A stretch of 64,000 nt of DNA from Stenotrophomonas geniculata ATCC 19374 = JCM 13324 (GCF_001431625.1 NZ_LLXT01000085.1:30511-94510), one strand, 5' to 3'. Positions 1-8,263 are shown, numbered from the stretch's first letter. Translations and numbers: made by a program. Notes: generated by a model not told the origin, from the sequence alone.

Positions 1-24
1 TTCCACCATCAATGATTCACGCAT
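1..24 (-). CDS. Possible 5' end of a leftward gene (partial)
   Basis: On the minus strand an ATG at 24-22 opens a frame reading MRESLMVE before it leaves the window. A GGGAG ribosome-binding site lies about eight bases upstream, which is the only reason to propose a gene. Eight residues are too few to assign a family. If real, it is divergent from the outer-membrane transporter at 217 and shares its intergenic region. Confidence 0.3.
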
Positions 25-103
25 CTCGAATCTCCCGCAGCAATCGACGTTCTGCAATGAAGACGTGTGGCGAAGGCAGGGCCCGCCTGCGTGCGTTGCG
101 GCG

Positions 104-128
104 CTGTCAAAAGATGACAGTGCTGTCA
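104..128. promoter_or_regulatory. Alternating CTGTCA/TGACAG half-sites
   Basis: CTGTCA (104-109), TGACAG (115-120) and CTGTCA (123-128) give two overlapping perfect inverted repeats. They lie about 90 bases before the transporter gene, and an AT-rich CATAAA follows. The pattern suggests a repressor or activator operator between divergent promoters. The binding protein cannot be named. Confidence 0.4.
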
Positions 129-216
129 TAAAACTGTTGGCGGTTTTGACGCGACGTGCACGTCCTGTTGGTAGACCCACGCGCCGCTCCATGGCCATTA
201 CCTTCGATACGTCGCG

Positions 217-1842
217 ATGCCTTCGATGACTCCTGTTCCGTGCCGAACCGTCCGCCTTCCCTTGCGCCTGCATCCCCTGGTGCTGGCCCTGGCCGCGATG
301 CCGCTGCCGTTGTTCGCGCAGGAGGCAGCGCCTGCGCCCAGCGTGAACATCAATGAATACATCGTACGTGGCAATACCGTGCTCGATCCGCGCCAGATCG
401 AGCGCGCGGTCGAGCCCTTCCTCGGCCCGGGAAAGACCCTGGCCGATGTCGAGAAGGCACGCGATGCAGTCAATGCGCTGTACCAGCAGGCGGGCTACCA
501 GTCGGTCTACGTGGAGCTTCCCGAGCAGCAGGTCAGTGGTGGCGTAGTGCTGCTGAAGGTACAGCAGACACCGATCGGCCAGCTGCGGGTCGTGGGAACG
601 AAGCACGAATCGCCCGAGCGCATCCGCGAACGCGTACCAGCGCTGGCGGAAGGCAAGGTGCCGGACTTCGACCAGGCCCAGAAAGAACTGACCGCGCTGA
701 ATGAGGGCGGGCGTCGCCAGGTGATGCCGCTGGTGCGCGAAGGCCAGGTGCCGGGCACGATGGATGTGGACCTGCAGGTCGAAGAAAAGTCGCCGTGGCG
801 TGCCAGCGCGTCACTCAACAACGACCACAGCGCCGACACCGAGAAGCTGCGCCTGAGTGCATCGCTGGCCTACGACAACCTGTGGAAGCGCGGGCACAGC
901 GCCAACATCGGCGTGTATCTGGCACCGGAAGACACCAAACAGGCCAAGGTGTTCTCGGCCTCGTACACGATGCCGTTCGAAGGCACGCCGTGGAGCCTGG
1001 AAGCGTCCGGCTACAAATCCGACAGCCGCGTGCTGAACGCGGGTGGGCAGGTGGGTACCGGCACCGGTACCAACGTGATCGGCAACGGTCACTTGATCGG
1101 CCTCAAGCTCAACTATCGACTGGCCGGCAGCAGCCAGTGGTGGCGCCAGCTCAGCCTTGGTGTGGATTTCAAGGACACCGAGGAAGATACCCAGATGGGC
1201 AAGGACAGCCTGAAGACGCCGCTGAAGTACGCGCCTATCACGCTGGCCTTCGTGGGCGTTCGCCAGGGCGAGCAGGATCAGCTGAGCATCAATACCCAGC
1301 TGGTTGCCGGCACCCGCCGCCTGTTCGGCTATGGCAGTGACGCCACCGCCTTCGGCCAGAAGCGCTACTGGGCCGATCCGAGTTTCGTCGCCTTCAAGGC
1401 CGACGTGGCCAACACCCACACCTTCGGCAATGACTGGCAATGGTATGCGCGCGGCTCGCTGCAGGTGACCGATGCGCCGCTGGTGTCGGCCGAGCAGTTC
1501 GCCGCCGGTGGCATGTACACCGTGCGTGGCTACCTGTCGGCCGAGGCGATCGGCGACTACGGCGGCCTGGCCAGCCTGGAATGGCGCACACCGGCGTGGT
1601 CACTGTGGAGCGGCACCGACCTGCGTGTCTACAGCTTTGCCGACGCGGCCTACCTGCGCCTGCGCCAGCCGCTGCCCGAGCAGCGTGACAAGTACAACCT
1701 GGCCTCGGTCGGCCTGGGCGCGCAGATGCGCCTCGGCGAGCACCTGCAACTGCGCCTGGACTACGCCTGGCCTTATGCCGATGGCCCGGTCACGCGCAAG
1801 GACGACCCGCGCCTGCATTTCAACATCAGCACCAGTTACTGA
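217..1842 (+). CDS. ShlB/FhaC/HecB-type outer-membrane transporter (TpsB-like)
   Basis: A 541-residue protein with an N-terminal signal sequence ending near LFAQ. Residues about 45-200 look like POTRA domains (the first begins around NEYIVRGNTVLD), followed by a long beta-barrel region closing with an aromatic end, ISTSY. This matches the family that secretes or activates two-partner-secretion exoproteins. No TpsA-type exoprotein gene is visible in the window, although one could lie left of position 1. The stop is followed within 40 bases by an ExbB-like fusion gene, then ExbD and TonB, so the channel seems tied to an energising complex, which is unusual for TpsB proteins. The start is uncertain: ATG 217 has no clear ribosome-binding site and ATG 226 is also possible. 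Confidence 0.8.
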   Translation: MPSMTPVPCRTVRLPLRLHPLVLALAAMPLPLFAQEAAPAPSVNINEYIVRGNTVLDPRQIERAVEPFLGPGKTLADVEKARDAVNALYQQAGYQSVYVELPEQQVSGGVVLLKVQQTPIGQLRVVGTKHESPERIRERVPALAEGKVPDFDQAQKELTALNEGGRRQVMPLVREGQVPGTMDVDLQVEEKSPWRASASLNNDHSADTEKLRLSASLAYDNLWKRGHSANIGVYLAPEDTKQAKVFSASYTMPFEGTPWSLEASGYKSDSRVLNAGGQVGTGTGTNVIGNGHLIGLKLNYRLAGSSQWWRQLSLGVDFKDTEEDTQMGKDSLKTPLKYAPITLAFVGVRQGEQDQLSINTQLVAGTRRLFGYGSDATAFGQKRYWADPSFVAFKADVANTHTFGNDWQWYARGSLQVTDAPLVSAEQFAAGGMYTVRGYLSAEAIGDYGGLASLEWRTPAWSLWSGTDLRVYSFADAAYLRLRQPLPEQRDKYNLASVGLGAQMRLGEHLQLRLDYAWPYADGPVTRKDDPRLHFNISTSY

Positions 1843-1880
1843 CCCTTCCCTTGAACATGCGTTCTCCGGAGACCCTTCGC

Positions 1881-3665
1881 ATGGACCGTTTGCTTTCCCG
1901 AGTGTTGTTGCTGCTGGCCGCGCTGGTTGCGCTGCCGGTCGCTGCGGCCGATGCCAATTGGTGGCAGGCCGAATGGAAATACCGCAAGCCGATCACCGTC
2001 GACGCCGGCCCGCAGGGCGCGGGCCTGGCCGGTGACCCGGGTCGCACGCCGCTGCTGCTGCGCCTGCATACCGGCAACTTCGGTTTCGACGGCACCCAGG
2101 ACGCGGGCAACGACCTGCGCTTCGTCTCGGGTGATGGCCGCACCGTGCTGGCCCACCAGATCGAACAGTTCGATCCCAAGCTGGGCCTGGCCCTGGTCTG
2201 GGTGGACGTACCGGCGGTCAGCGCCGCAGCACCGCAGACGATCTGGATGTACTACGGCAACGAGAAGGCCCCGGCCAGCGGCAATGGCCAGCAGGTGTTC
2301 GACCCGGACTACACGCTGGTCTACCACTTTGCCGAGGCCAATGCGCCGGCACGCGACACCACCGCCTATGGAAACAACGCCGGGGCCGTGGCACCGCCGT
2401 CGGAAGGCTCGGTGATCGGCCGCGGCGTTCAGTTGGGCGCAGCCCCGCTGCCGCTGCCGGCCAGCGCATCGCTTGCGCAGGAGGCGGGCGCGCCGCTCAC
2501 CGTCTCGGCCTGGATCAAGCCGGGCAGCAACAACGCCGCACAGGCGATCTACGCCCGTCGTGACGGTGCTTCCGAACTGGTGCTGGGCATCGAGAACCGG
2601 GTGCCGTTCGTGCAGCTCAATGGCCAGCGCAGCACGCCGGCACAGCCGATTCCGGAAGGGCAGTGGGCGCATGTGGCGCTGACTGCGGAGAAGGGGGCTC
2701 TGCAGCTGTACCTCAATGGCCGCGTGGTCGCACAGCTGAGCGGCGAATTGCCGGCGCTGGGCACCGCCCCGGTAGTGGGCGCCGATGCTCCTGGCGCGAT
2801 GCAGCCGCTGGCCAATTTCGAGGGCGCACTGGATGAGCTGCGTATCTCGCGCGTGGCACGACCGGCGGCACTGCTGCTGGCCGATGCCACCGCACAGGGC
2901 GCCGACTCGCGCCTGATCAGCTACGGTGCCGACGAGCAGTCCGCCGGTCAGAGCCACTTCGCCTTCATCCTCAAGGCAATGCCGTTCGACGCCTGGGTGG
3001 TGGTGGCGATCCTCGGCCTGATGATGCTGCTGTCGTGGGCGATCATGATCGCCAAGGGGCGCCACTTCGGCCGCACCAGCAAGGCCAACGCGGTGTTCAC
3101 CGAGAGCTTCGGAAAGTTGTCCGGCGTGCCGCTGCGCACCCTGTCCGACATGGACCGCCAGGGCAAGGCGCCGACCGCGATGCACGACGGTTCGCTGTGG
3201 CGGATCTACCAGGTGGCCATCGATGAAATGCAGCAGCGCCACCAGCGCGATGGCAACAGCGGTTACCTCAGTGGCGCCACCATCGCCGCGATCCGCGCCT
3301 CGATGGATGCGGTGATGGTGCGCGAGCAGGAAGCGATGGCACGGCGCATGAACTGGCTGTCGACCACCATCGAAGGCGCGCCGTACGTGGGCCTGTTCGG
3401 TACCGTGATCGGCATCATGCTGGTGTTCGTGGTGGCGGCGATGGCCGGCGCGGTGGACATCAATTCGGTGGCACCGGGCATGGCCGCGGCGCTGCTGTGT
3501 ACCGCAGCCGGCCTCGGCGTCGCGATTCCGGCGCTGTTCGGCTACAACTACCTGGGTGCACGTGCCGAGGCGATCGGCGCCGACATGGCGGTGTTCATCG
3601 ACGAGTTCGCCGCGCGCCTGGCCGAAGAGCAGGACGGGCGCGGCCCGGCCGCGGTCCAGGGCTGA
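1881..3665 (+). CDS. DUF2341-LamG-MotA/TolQ/ExbB fusion protein
   Basis: ATG 1881 is chosen because GGAGA lies eight bases before it and it begins a good signal peptide (MDRLLSRVLLLLAALVAL, cleavage after VAAA); TTG 1851 and ATG 1857 are in-frame alternatives. The mature protein has a DUF2341 domain (about residues 25-140, starting WKYRKPIT), a LamG/concanavalin-like jelly roll (about 190-340), and then an ExbB/TolQ channel. The channel has membrane helices near residues 368-388, 500-523 (GLFGTVIGIMLVF) and 535-560. The periplasmic lectin-like part is therefore joined to a proton-channel subunit in one chain of 594 residues; ordinary ExbB is about 230-240. ExbD starts 10 bases after the stop, so the two should form one inner-membrane motor. 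The ligand of the lectin-like part is unknown. Confidence 0.85.
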   Translation: MDRLLSRVLLLLAALVALPVAAADANWWQAEWKYRKPITVDAGPQGAGLAGDPGRTPLLLRLHTGNFGFDGTQDAGNDLRFVSGDGRTVLAHQIEQFDPKLGLALVWVDVPAVSAAAPQTIWMYYGNEKAPASGNGQQVFDPDYTLVYHFAEANAPARDTTAYGNNAGAVAPPSEGSVIGRGVQLGAAPLPLPASASLAQEAGAPLTVSAWIKPGSNNAAQAIYARRDGASELVLGIENRVPFVQLNGQRSTPAQPIPEGQWAHVALTAEKGALQLYLNGRVVAQLSGELPALGTAPVVGADAPGAMQPLANFEGALDELRISRVARPAALLLADATAQGADSRLISYGADEQSAGQSHFAFILKAMPFDAWVVVAILGLMMLLSWAIMIAKGRHFGRTSKANAVFTESFGKLSGVPLRTLSDMDRQGKAPTAMHDGSLWRIYQVAIDEMQQRHQRDGNSGYLSGATIAAIRASMDAVMVREQEAMARRMNWLSTTIEGAPYVGLFGTVIGIMLVFVVAAMAGAVDINSVAPGMAAALLCTAAGLGVAIPALFGYNYLGARAEAIGADMAVFIDEFAARLAEEQDGRGPAAVQG

Positions 3666-3675
3666 GGGGCGCGCC

Positions 3676-4089
3676 ATGGGCCAGAAGGCGAAGTTCGGCA
3701 TCAAGAAGCGCGAGAAGGGCATCAACGTAACGCCCTTCGTCGACGTGCTGCTGGTGGTGCTGGTGATCTTCATCCTGACCAGCAACGCCTCCATCCCCGG
3801 CATCGAGGTCAACCTGCCGAAGGCCAGCAACAGCGTGGCACTGGAGAAGCCGAAGACCAAGGCGATCACCATCGACCCCAGTGGTCAGGTGTTCCTGGAT
3901 GCCTATCCGGTGACGATGGCCGAGCTGGAAGACCGCCTGCGCACCGAGCGCGCGACCACGCCGGATTTCCCGGTGATCGTGCGCGGTGACGCGCAGGTGC
4001 AGTACGCCCGCGTGGTCGAGGTGCTGGACCTGCTGCGGCGGCTGGAGCTGGCCCAGGTCGGCCTGGTCACCGGCAAGGCGCAGGGCTGA
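3676..4089 (+). CDS. exbD: ExbD/TolR biopolymer transport protein
   Basis: A 137-residue ExbD/TolR protein. A short basic cytoplasmic N terminus leads into one membrane helix beginning INVTPFVDVLLVVLV; Asp23 in that helix is the conserved proton-carrying residue of the family. The rest is the periplasmic domain, ending in a typical ExbD helix (YARVVEVLDLLRRLEL). ATG 3676 follows the ExbB fusion by 10 bases. TonB follows three bases after the stop, so ExbB-like, ExbD and TonB are almost certainly co-transcribed and work as one motor. The gene is intact even though its TonB neighbour is not. Confidence 0.92.
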   Translation: MGQKAKFGIKKREKGINVTPFVDVLLVVLVIFILTSNASIPGIEVNLPKASNSVALEKPKTKAITIDPSGQVFLDAYPVTMAELEDRLRTERATTPDFPVIVRGDAQVQYARVVEVLDLLRRLELAQVGLVTGKAQG

Positions 4090-4092
4090 GGC

Positions 4093-4793
4093 ATGACGGC
4101 CCATCAACCCCCTCGGCCGGAACCCGGCATGCGCGGTCGCCAGCTGCTGGTGACCGTTGCACTGGTACTGGCAGCCTTGCTGGTGCTTGGCATCGCCGTG
4201 TGGTGGATGCTGTTCAAGGACACCGCCAGCACCCGCAGGCCGGTGGTGCAGCCGCCGATGCTGGCATTGCCGCCCCCCCTCCGCCGCCGCCACCGCCGCC
4301 GGAAAAGCCACCGGAGCCGGAGACGCCGCCGGAAGAAACGATGCCCGAACCGGAGCCGCTGGATCAGCCGACGCCCGCTGAAGAGCCCACGCCGACGCCG
4401 GACAATGCAGACCCGGTGACGATGAATGCCGATGCGCAGGCCGGTGGTGACAACTTCGGCATCCAGTCCGGCAGTGGCGGCGGTTCGTCCGGCGTCGGCC
4501 GTGGCGGCGCCGGCAATGCCACCTATGGGCGCTATCTCGGCTATCTGATGCAGCAGGCGATCTCGCGCGACGACAAGGTCAAGCGCCTGGCGTTCCAGCT
4601 GCAGGTGAATGTGTGGCTGTCCAACGATGGCCGCCTGGAAAAGGTCGAGCTGGTGCGTGGCAGTGGCAACGAGGAGGCCGACGCGGCCGTGCTCGATGCG
4701 CTGCGACGCATCGGCAAGGTCGACCAGGCACCGCCGCCGTCGCTCGATTTCCCCGCCCGCGTGCTGATCCAGGGCCGCCGGCCCGGGGCCTGA
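4093..4793 (+). pseudogene. tonB: TonB-family energy transducer split by a frameshift in a C7 run
   Basis: Frame 1 from ATG 4093 encodes the TonB N terminus: a short cytoplasmic tail and a membrane helix (about residues 18-41, LLVTVALVLAALLVLG). It runs to the seven C residues at 4273-4279 and then degenerates into arginine-rich nonsense ending at 4419. The frame one base back continues with a proline run, the acidic proline-rich TonB spacer and a complete TonB C-terminal domain (YLMQQAI, VNVWLSNDGRLEKVEL, ADAAVLDALRRIG) ending at 4793. Adding one C would restore a single protein of about 230 residues. A lost base, a sequencing error in the homopolymer, slippage-based phase variation or ribosomal slippage would all produce this. 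The neighbours are intact and the downstream half shows no decay. Confidence 0.85.
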
Positions 4794-4835
4794 TTCCCGA
4801 CCTCCGTGATTTCCCTTCTTTCGATGAGAACCGTG

Positions 4836-6581
4836 ATGAACGACCACGTCCGCGCACGAACCGACTCCCGCCGCCCGCGGCCGGCCCGACGGGCGCTGCT
4901 GTGCTGCGCCGTGCTGCTCAGCCTGGCCGCCCCGGCCGGTGCGATGGCCGCAGAAACCACCATGGTCAAGCTGATCAAGGGCCTGATCGCCAGCGGCGCG
5001 CTGAAGCCAGAAGACGGCCAGGCATTGCTGGTGCAGGCCGAGGCTGAAGCAGCGGCCGCATCGCGCACTACGACCACCGCACCTTCGGCCGCCAGCGGTG
5101 GCGTGGCCCTGGAGGCCGGCGACGTGCGCGTGCCCTACGTGCCGCAGAGCGTGCGCGACGGCATCCGTGACGAAGTGCGCCAGGATGTGATGGCGCAGGC
5201 CAGGTCCGAGGGCTGGGCGGCACCGAACGAAGTGGCTGAGTGGACCAAGCGCATCAAGGTCACCGGTGACATGCGCGTGCGCAGCGAGTCGCGCTTCTTC
5301 TCCGAACGCAACAGCGACATCGTGAGCAACTGGTCGTCGATCAATTCCGGCAACGGCTTCGACACCAACACCAACACCAACCTGCAGCTGCCGCCGCTGC
5401 TGAACACCCGCCAGGACCGCCGCAACCTGTGGCGCATCCGCGCCCGCCTGGGCATCGAGGCGACCATCGGCCAGCACACCACGGCCGGTGTGCGCCTGGC
5501 CAGCGGCAGCAGCAATGGCCCGGTGTCGACCACCGAGCAGCTGGGTGGTGGCCTGAGCAAGAAGGACGTGTGGCTGGACCAGGCCTGGCTGGCCTACAGA
5601 CCGGCCGACTGGGTGACGGTGCGCGGCGGCCGCTTCGGCAATCCGTTCTGGACCAGCGATACGCTGTTCTCCAACGACCTGAACTTCGACGGCCTGGCCG
5701 CCAACCTGCAGTATGACTTTGACGGTGGTGACCTCGGCCTGTTCGCCAACCTGGCCGTGGTACCGCTGGAGTACACCTCCGACAGCGCGCCGAGCCAGAG
5801 CCGGGTCAAGACCCCGAACGAGAACAAGTGGCTGTCCGGTGCACAGGTCGGCATGAACTGGCGCTTCAACGACGACAATGCGCTGCGTGCCGCACTGGGC
5901 TACTACGATTTCAAGAACATCAGCGGCCGCCTGTCCTCGCCGTGCGCGCTATATGCGGGCGCGGTGGGCTGCGATACCGACTGGTCGCGCCCAGCGTTCA
6001 TGCAGAAGGGCAATACCCTGATGCTGATCCGCGACATCGCGCGCAATCCGCTGGACCCGGCCAACACGCCGACCCCGCAGTATGTCGGCCTGGCCTCGGC
6101 ATTCCGCCTGGCCACGCTCAACCTGCGCTGGGATACGCAGCTGGCCCAGGGCATCGGCCTGCGCCTGGATGGCGACTACATCCGCAACCTGGCCTACGAC
6201 AAGCAGGCCATGTTCAGCCGCGCCAACAACGGCATCGTCAACAACTACGGTGCCGGTGGCGCCGCCAGCATCGATACCTTCCGCAGTGGCGACACCGCCT
6301 GGATGGTGCAGGCCACCTTCGGGGCCACCGAGCTGAAGGAAAAGGGCCAGTGGCAGGCGCTGCTGGGCTACAAGCACATCGAGGCCGATGCGCTGCCCGA
6401 CGCCTACAACGATCCGAACTTCCACCTCGGCGGCACCAACGCCCGTGGCTACTACGTGGGCGGTGCCTACGCGCTGGATGCACGCAGCTGGATCAGCGGC
6501 AAGTGGATGGCGGCCAAGGAAGTGTCCGGTGCGCCGCTGTCGATCGACGTGTTCCAGCTGGAGTTCAATACCGGCTTCTGA
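4836..6581 (+). CDS. Putative porin, outer-membrane beta-barrel
   Basis: About 581 residues with a signal peptide ending near AGAMAAE. A short alpha-helical region follows (LIKGLIASGALKPEDGQALL, then Ala-rich helix), like the periplasmic coiled-coil start of the 'putative porin' family. The remainder from about residue 145 (ITGDMR-like strand IKVTGDMRVRSESRFF) is a 16-strand-like barrel ending in aromatic FQLEFNTGF. The gene starts within 45 bases of the tonB stop, so it is probably the last large gene of the transporter/ExbB/ExbD/TonB operon. ATG 4836 has a weak GAGA site; ATG 4824 and GTG 4806 are in frame. The cargo is unknown. Confidence 0.75.
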   Translation: MNDHVRARTDSRRPRPARRALLCCAVLLSLAAPAGAMAAETTMVKLIKGLIASGALKPEDGQALLVQAEAEAAAASRTTTTAPSAASGGVALEAGDVRVPYVPQSVRDGIRDEVRQDVMAQARSEGWAAPNEVAEWTKRIKVTGDMRVRSESRFFSERNSDIVSNWSSINSGNGFDTNTNTNLQLPPLLNTRQDRRNLWRIRARLGIEATIGQHTTAGVRLASGSSNGPVSTTEQLGGGLSKKDVWLDQAWLAYRPADWVTVRGGRFGNPFWTSDTLFSNDLNFDGLAANLQYDFDGGDLGLFANLAVVPLEYTSDSAPSQSRVKTPNENKWLSGAQVGMNWRFNDDNALRAALGYYDFKNISGRLSSPCALYAGAVGCDTDWSRPAFMQKGNTLMLIRDIARNPLDPANTPTPQYVGLASAFRLATLNLRWDTQLAQGIGLRLDGDYIRNLAYDKQAMFSRANNGIVNNYGAGGAASIDTFRSGDTAWMVQATFGATELKEKGQWQALLGYKHIEADALPDAYNDPNFHLGGTNARGYYVGGAYALDARSWISGKWMAAKEVSGAPLSIDVFQLEFNTGF

Positions 6582-6679
6582 GTGGCTGGCGTGATGCGGA
6601 TCACGTCGTGCCTGGCGGGGGCGCAGCGATGCGCCCGTCTAAGGAAAGGAGACCACGCGTTGCACATAAGGAGGAGTGG

Positions 6680-7009
6680 ATGAGCCGTCGCAAGCTGTTC
6701 GAGAGTCCCGAACCGTCCAGCCAGTCGCTGGGCATCGGGCCGGCCTACGTCTCGGTGGAGGGGTTGCGCCAGCACCTGGCGGAGTTCCTGCTGTATGCGG
6801 GACGACCGGTGGTGATCATGCGTGGGCGCAGCGAAGTGGGCTATTTCCTGCCGGCGCGCTGCTGGCGCCAGCGTGACGATGATCCGCTGGCGGCGGCCGC
6901 CGCCGACCAGCTGCTGGATGCGGCCGGTTTCCAGGCCGAAGACATCCAGCAGGTGGAGCAGGAATTCAGTGCCATGCGCCAGCGCACCGTGCTGCATTCA
7001 CGGCGCTGA
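6680..7009 (+). CDS. Small Phd/YefM-like protein of unknown partner
   Basis: A 109-residue soluble protein. ATG 6680 is fixed by a near-perfect ribosome-binding site, AAGGAGGAG, ending four bases upstream; ATG 6629 is in frame but lacks one. Residues about 22-55 (VSVEGLRQHLAEFLL, then VVIMRGRSEVGYFLPAR) resemble the N-terminal fold of Phd/YefM antitoxins, where a short helix is followed by a strand pair after GR. No toxin gene lies beside it: the next gene is OsmC on the other strand. It may be an orphan regulator of the upstream porin operon. The resemblance is from reading the motif only. Confidence 0.6.
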   Translation: MSRRKLFESPEPSSQSLGIGPAYVSVEGLRQHLAEFLLYAGRPVVIMRGRSEVGYFLPARCWRQRDDDPLAAAAADQLLDAAGFQAEDIQQVEQEFSAMRQRTVLHSRR

Positions 7010-7013
7010 GCGG

Positions 7014-7083
7014 CCGCCGGGCATGGCCCGGCGCTACCCGATGGCCCCGCGCCGCTCCGGTAGCGCCGGGCCATGCCCGGCGA
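7014..7083. repeat. SMAG-type REP pair, head to head
   Basis: Two inverted copies: GCCGGGCATGGCCCGGC then GCTAC (7016-7037), and GTAGCGCCGGGCCATGCC onward (7060-7082). The GTAG ends face each other, as in paired S. maltophilia GTAG REPs. The pair sits between the convergent Phd-like gene and osmC, where it can also act as a bidirectional terminator. Confidence 0.75.
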
Positions 7084-7092
7084 GCGTCGTCT

Positions 7093-7116
7093 GTAGATCC
7101 ACGCCATGCGTGGATG
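7093..7116 (+). repeat. SMAG-type REP, single
   Basis: GTAGATCCACGCCATGCG followed by TGGATG forms a GTAG-headed hairpin (ATCCACGC/GCGTGGAT). It lies four bases from the osmC stop codon. Copies of the same subtype occur at 11005-11027 and 46204-46226. Confidence 0.75.
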
Positions 7117-7119
7117 GGA

Positions 7120-7518
7120 TTACGCTGCAGCCCCACGCTCACTGGTGATGCGTGCACCTTCGCGCATCACCAACGTAACCGGGGTCTTCTCCACCACCTC
7201 CAGCAACCGCTGCCACTGCGCATCGCTCAGCTCGGCGCTGGCATGCAGCACGCGGTGCACGTGGAAGCGTCCATCCGCGTCACGTTCCGAGCGCAGCTCG
7301 GCATGGAACTCGCCCAGTTCCCAGCCCTTGCGCTGCGCATACATGCGCAGGGTGATGGCGGTGCAGGCCGCCAGCGAGGCCAGGTACAGGTCGAACGGTG
7401 CGAAGCCCTTGCCCTGGCCGCCCAGCGAGGCAGGCTCGTCCGCATCCACATCGAATGTGCCGTTGCTGATGTGGTGCAGGTAGTTGTCGGCGGTCGAAAC
7501 AATGCGTGCGTAGGCCAT
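7120..7518 (-). CDS. OsmC/Ohr-family protein lacking the second cysteine
   Basis: A 132-residue OsmC-fold protein; ATG 7518 follows GGAGA by about six bases and is preferred to the upstream in-frame ATGs. The first family cysteine is present in SLAACTAITLRMYAQ. The second, normally in a (R/E)CPVH-like context near the C terminus, is replaced by Thr in VVEKTPVTLVM, so the classical two-cysteine peroxide chemistry is probably not possible. It may bind small thiol or lipid ligands or act in another redox role. It lies downstream of two isochorismatase-fold hydrolases and a pirin on the same strand, which suggests a shared stress or quinone-detoxification role. Confidence 0.85.
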   Translation of the reverse strand: MAYARIVSTADNYLHHISNGTFDVDADEPASLGGQGKGFAPFDLYLASLAACTAITLRMYAQRKGWELGEFHAELRSERDADGRFHVHRVLHASAELSDAQWQRLLEVVEKTPVTLVMREGARITSERGAAA

Positions 7519-7536
7519 CACGTTCTCCATCTGTCT

Positions 7537-7559
7537 ATAGCGTCGAGCCATGCTCGACC
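7537..7559 (+). repeat. Degenerate SMAG-type REP
   Basis: ATAGCGTCGAGCCATGCTCG has the same loop and stem as the GTAG element at 53393, with its first base changed. It lies just upstream of osmC. Confidence 0.5.
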
Positions 7560-7568
7560 GTTCCCAAG

Positions 7569-7596
7569 GGCGGCGCCAGCCAGGGTCGGCGCCGCC
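7569..7596 (-). terminator. GC-rich hairpin after isochorismatase gene
   Basis: GGCGGCGCC (7569-7577) and GGCGCCGCC (7588-7596) form a strong nine-base stem. It sits seven bases past the stop of the hydrolase gene and before osmC. There is no clear T run, so it may be an attenuator or RNA-stabilising hairpin. Confidence 0.5.
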
Positions 7597-7602
7597 ACGC
7601 AG

Positions 7603-8244
7603 TTACTCGGTACGATCGTACGAGAACTGGATGCCCGCCGTACCCCCGGTTTCAATGAAGAGGTTCATGAAGGCCGGCACCGTTTCCGAGCGGGCCCAGT
7701 CGCGCTGCAGCTCGCAGAACAGCTGCGGCACGCTGATCAGCTGGCCACCGGCCTGTTCGATGCGGCGCAACGCGGCATCATGCGCCGCCAGCGAGGTACC
7801 GCCGACGGCATCGACCACCACGTACACCTCATAGCCCTCCTTCAACGCATCCAGAGCCGGGAAAGTCAGGCAGGCCTCGGTCCACAGCGCAGTCATGATC
7901 AGCTTGCGGCGGCCGGTGGCTTCCACCGCCTTGCGGAACTCGACGTCCTCCCAGGAATTGATGGTGGTGCGATCGTAGGTAGGGTAGTCGCCCAGCACCT
8001 TGCGCAGCTGCGGAATCGGCGGCTTGTTCAGGCCGGTCTTGACGTTGACCGTCGAATGCACGATCGGCAGGCCGTAGGCCACTGCGGCCTTGGCGGTGCC
8101 GACGATGTTGTTGACCAGCAGCTGGCGGTCCATCGAGGCAATGGAGTTCACCTGCACCGGCTGGTAGTCGATGATGATGAAAGCGGAATTCTGCGGGGTC
8201 AGCAGGTGGTCGCTGGCCGGGTCGCGGATCGGTTCACTGGACAT
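7603..8244 (-). CDS. Isochorismatase-family cysteine hydrolase (Lys to Arg variant)
   Basis: A 213-residue cytoplasmic hydrolase of the isochorismatase fold (YcaC-like). Asp26 in AFIIIDYQPVQ and Cys125 in WTEACLTFP match the catalytic Asp and nucleophilic Cys. Aligned to its neighbour at 8301-8981, the catalytic Lys position is Arg92 (YDRTTINSW against ARKGEINAW). It is the second of two paralogues in one leftward operon with a pirin. The substrate is unknown; amide or imine hydrolysis of a small aromatic or nicotinamide-like compound is the family expectation. The Lys-to-Arg change may alter activity. Confidence 0.88.
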   Translation of the reverse strand: MSSEPIRDPASDHLLTPQNSAFIIIDYQPVQVNSIASMDRQLLVNNIVGTAKAAVAYGLPIVHSTVNVKTGLNKPPIPQLRKVLGDYPTYDRTTINSWEDVEFRKAVEATGRRKLIMTALWTEACLTFPALDALKEGYEVYVVVDAVGGTSLAAHDAALRRIEQAGGQLISVPQLFCELQRDWARSETVPAFMNLFIETGGTAGIQFSYDRTE

Positions 8245-8263
8245 GATGGGTCTCCGGTTGGGA

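Noticed and set aside
1836..3872. 678-codon open frame antisense to the DUF2341-ExbB gene
   Set aside because: No domain or ribosome-binding site, and it spans two real genes in a different frame.
4273..4279. Programmed -1 ribosomal frameshift as the certain cause of the TonB split
   Set aside because: The run is compatible with slippage, but no downstream pseudoknot is evident and a missing C explains it more simply.
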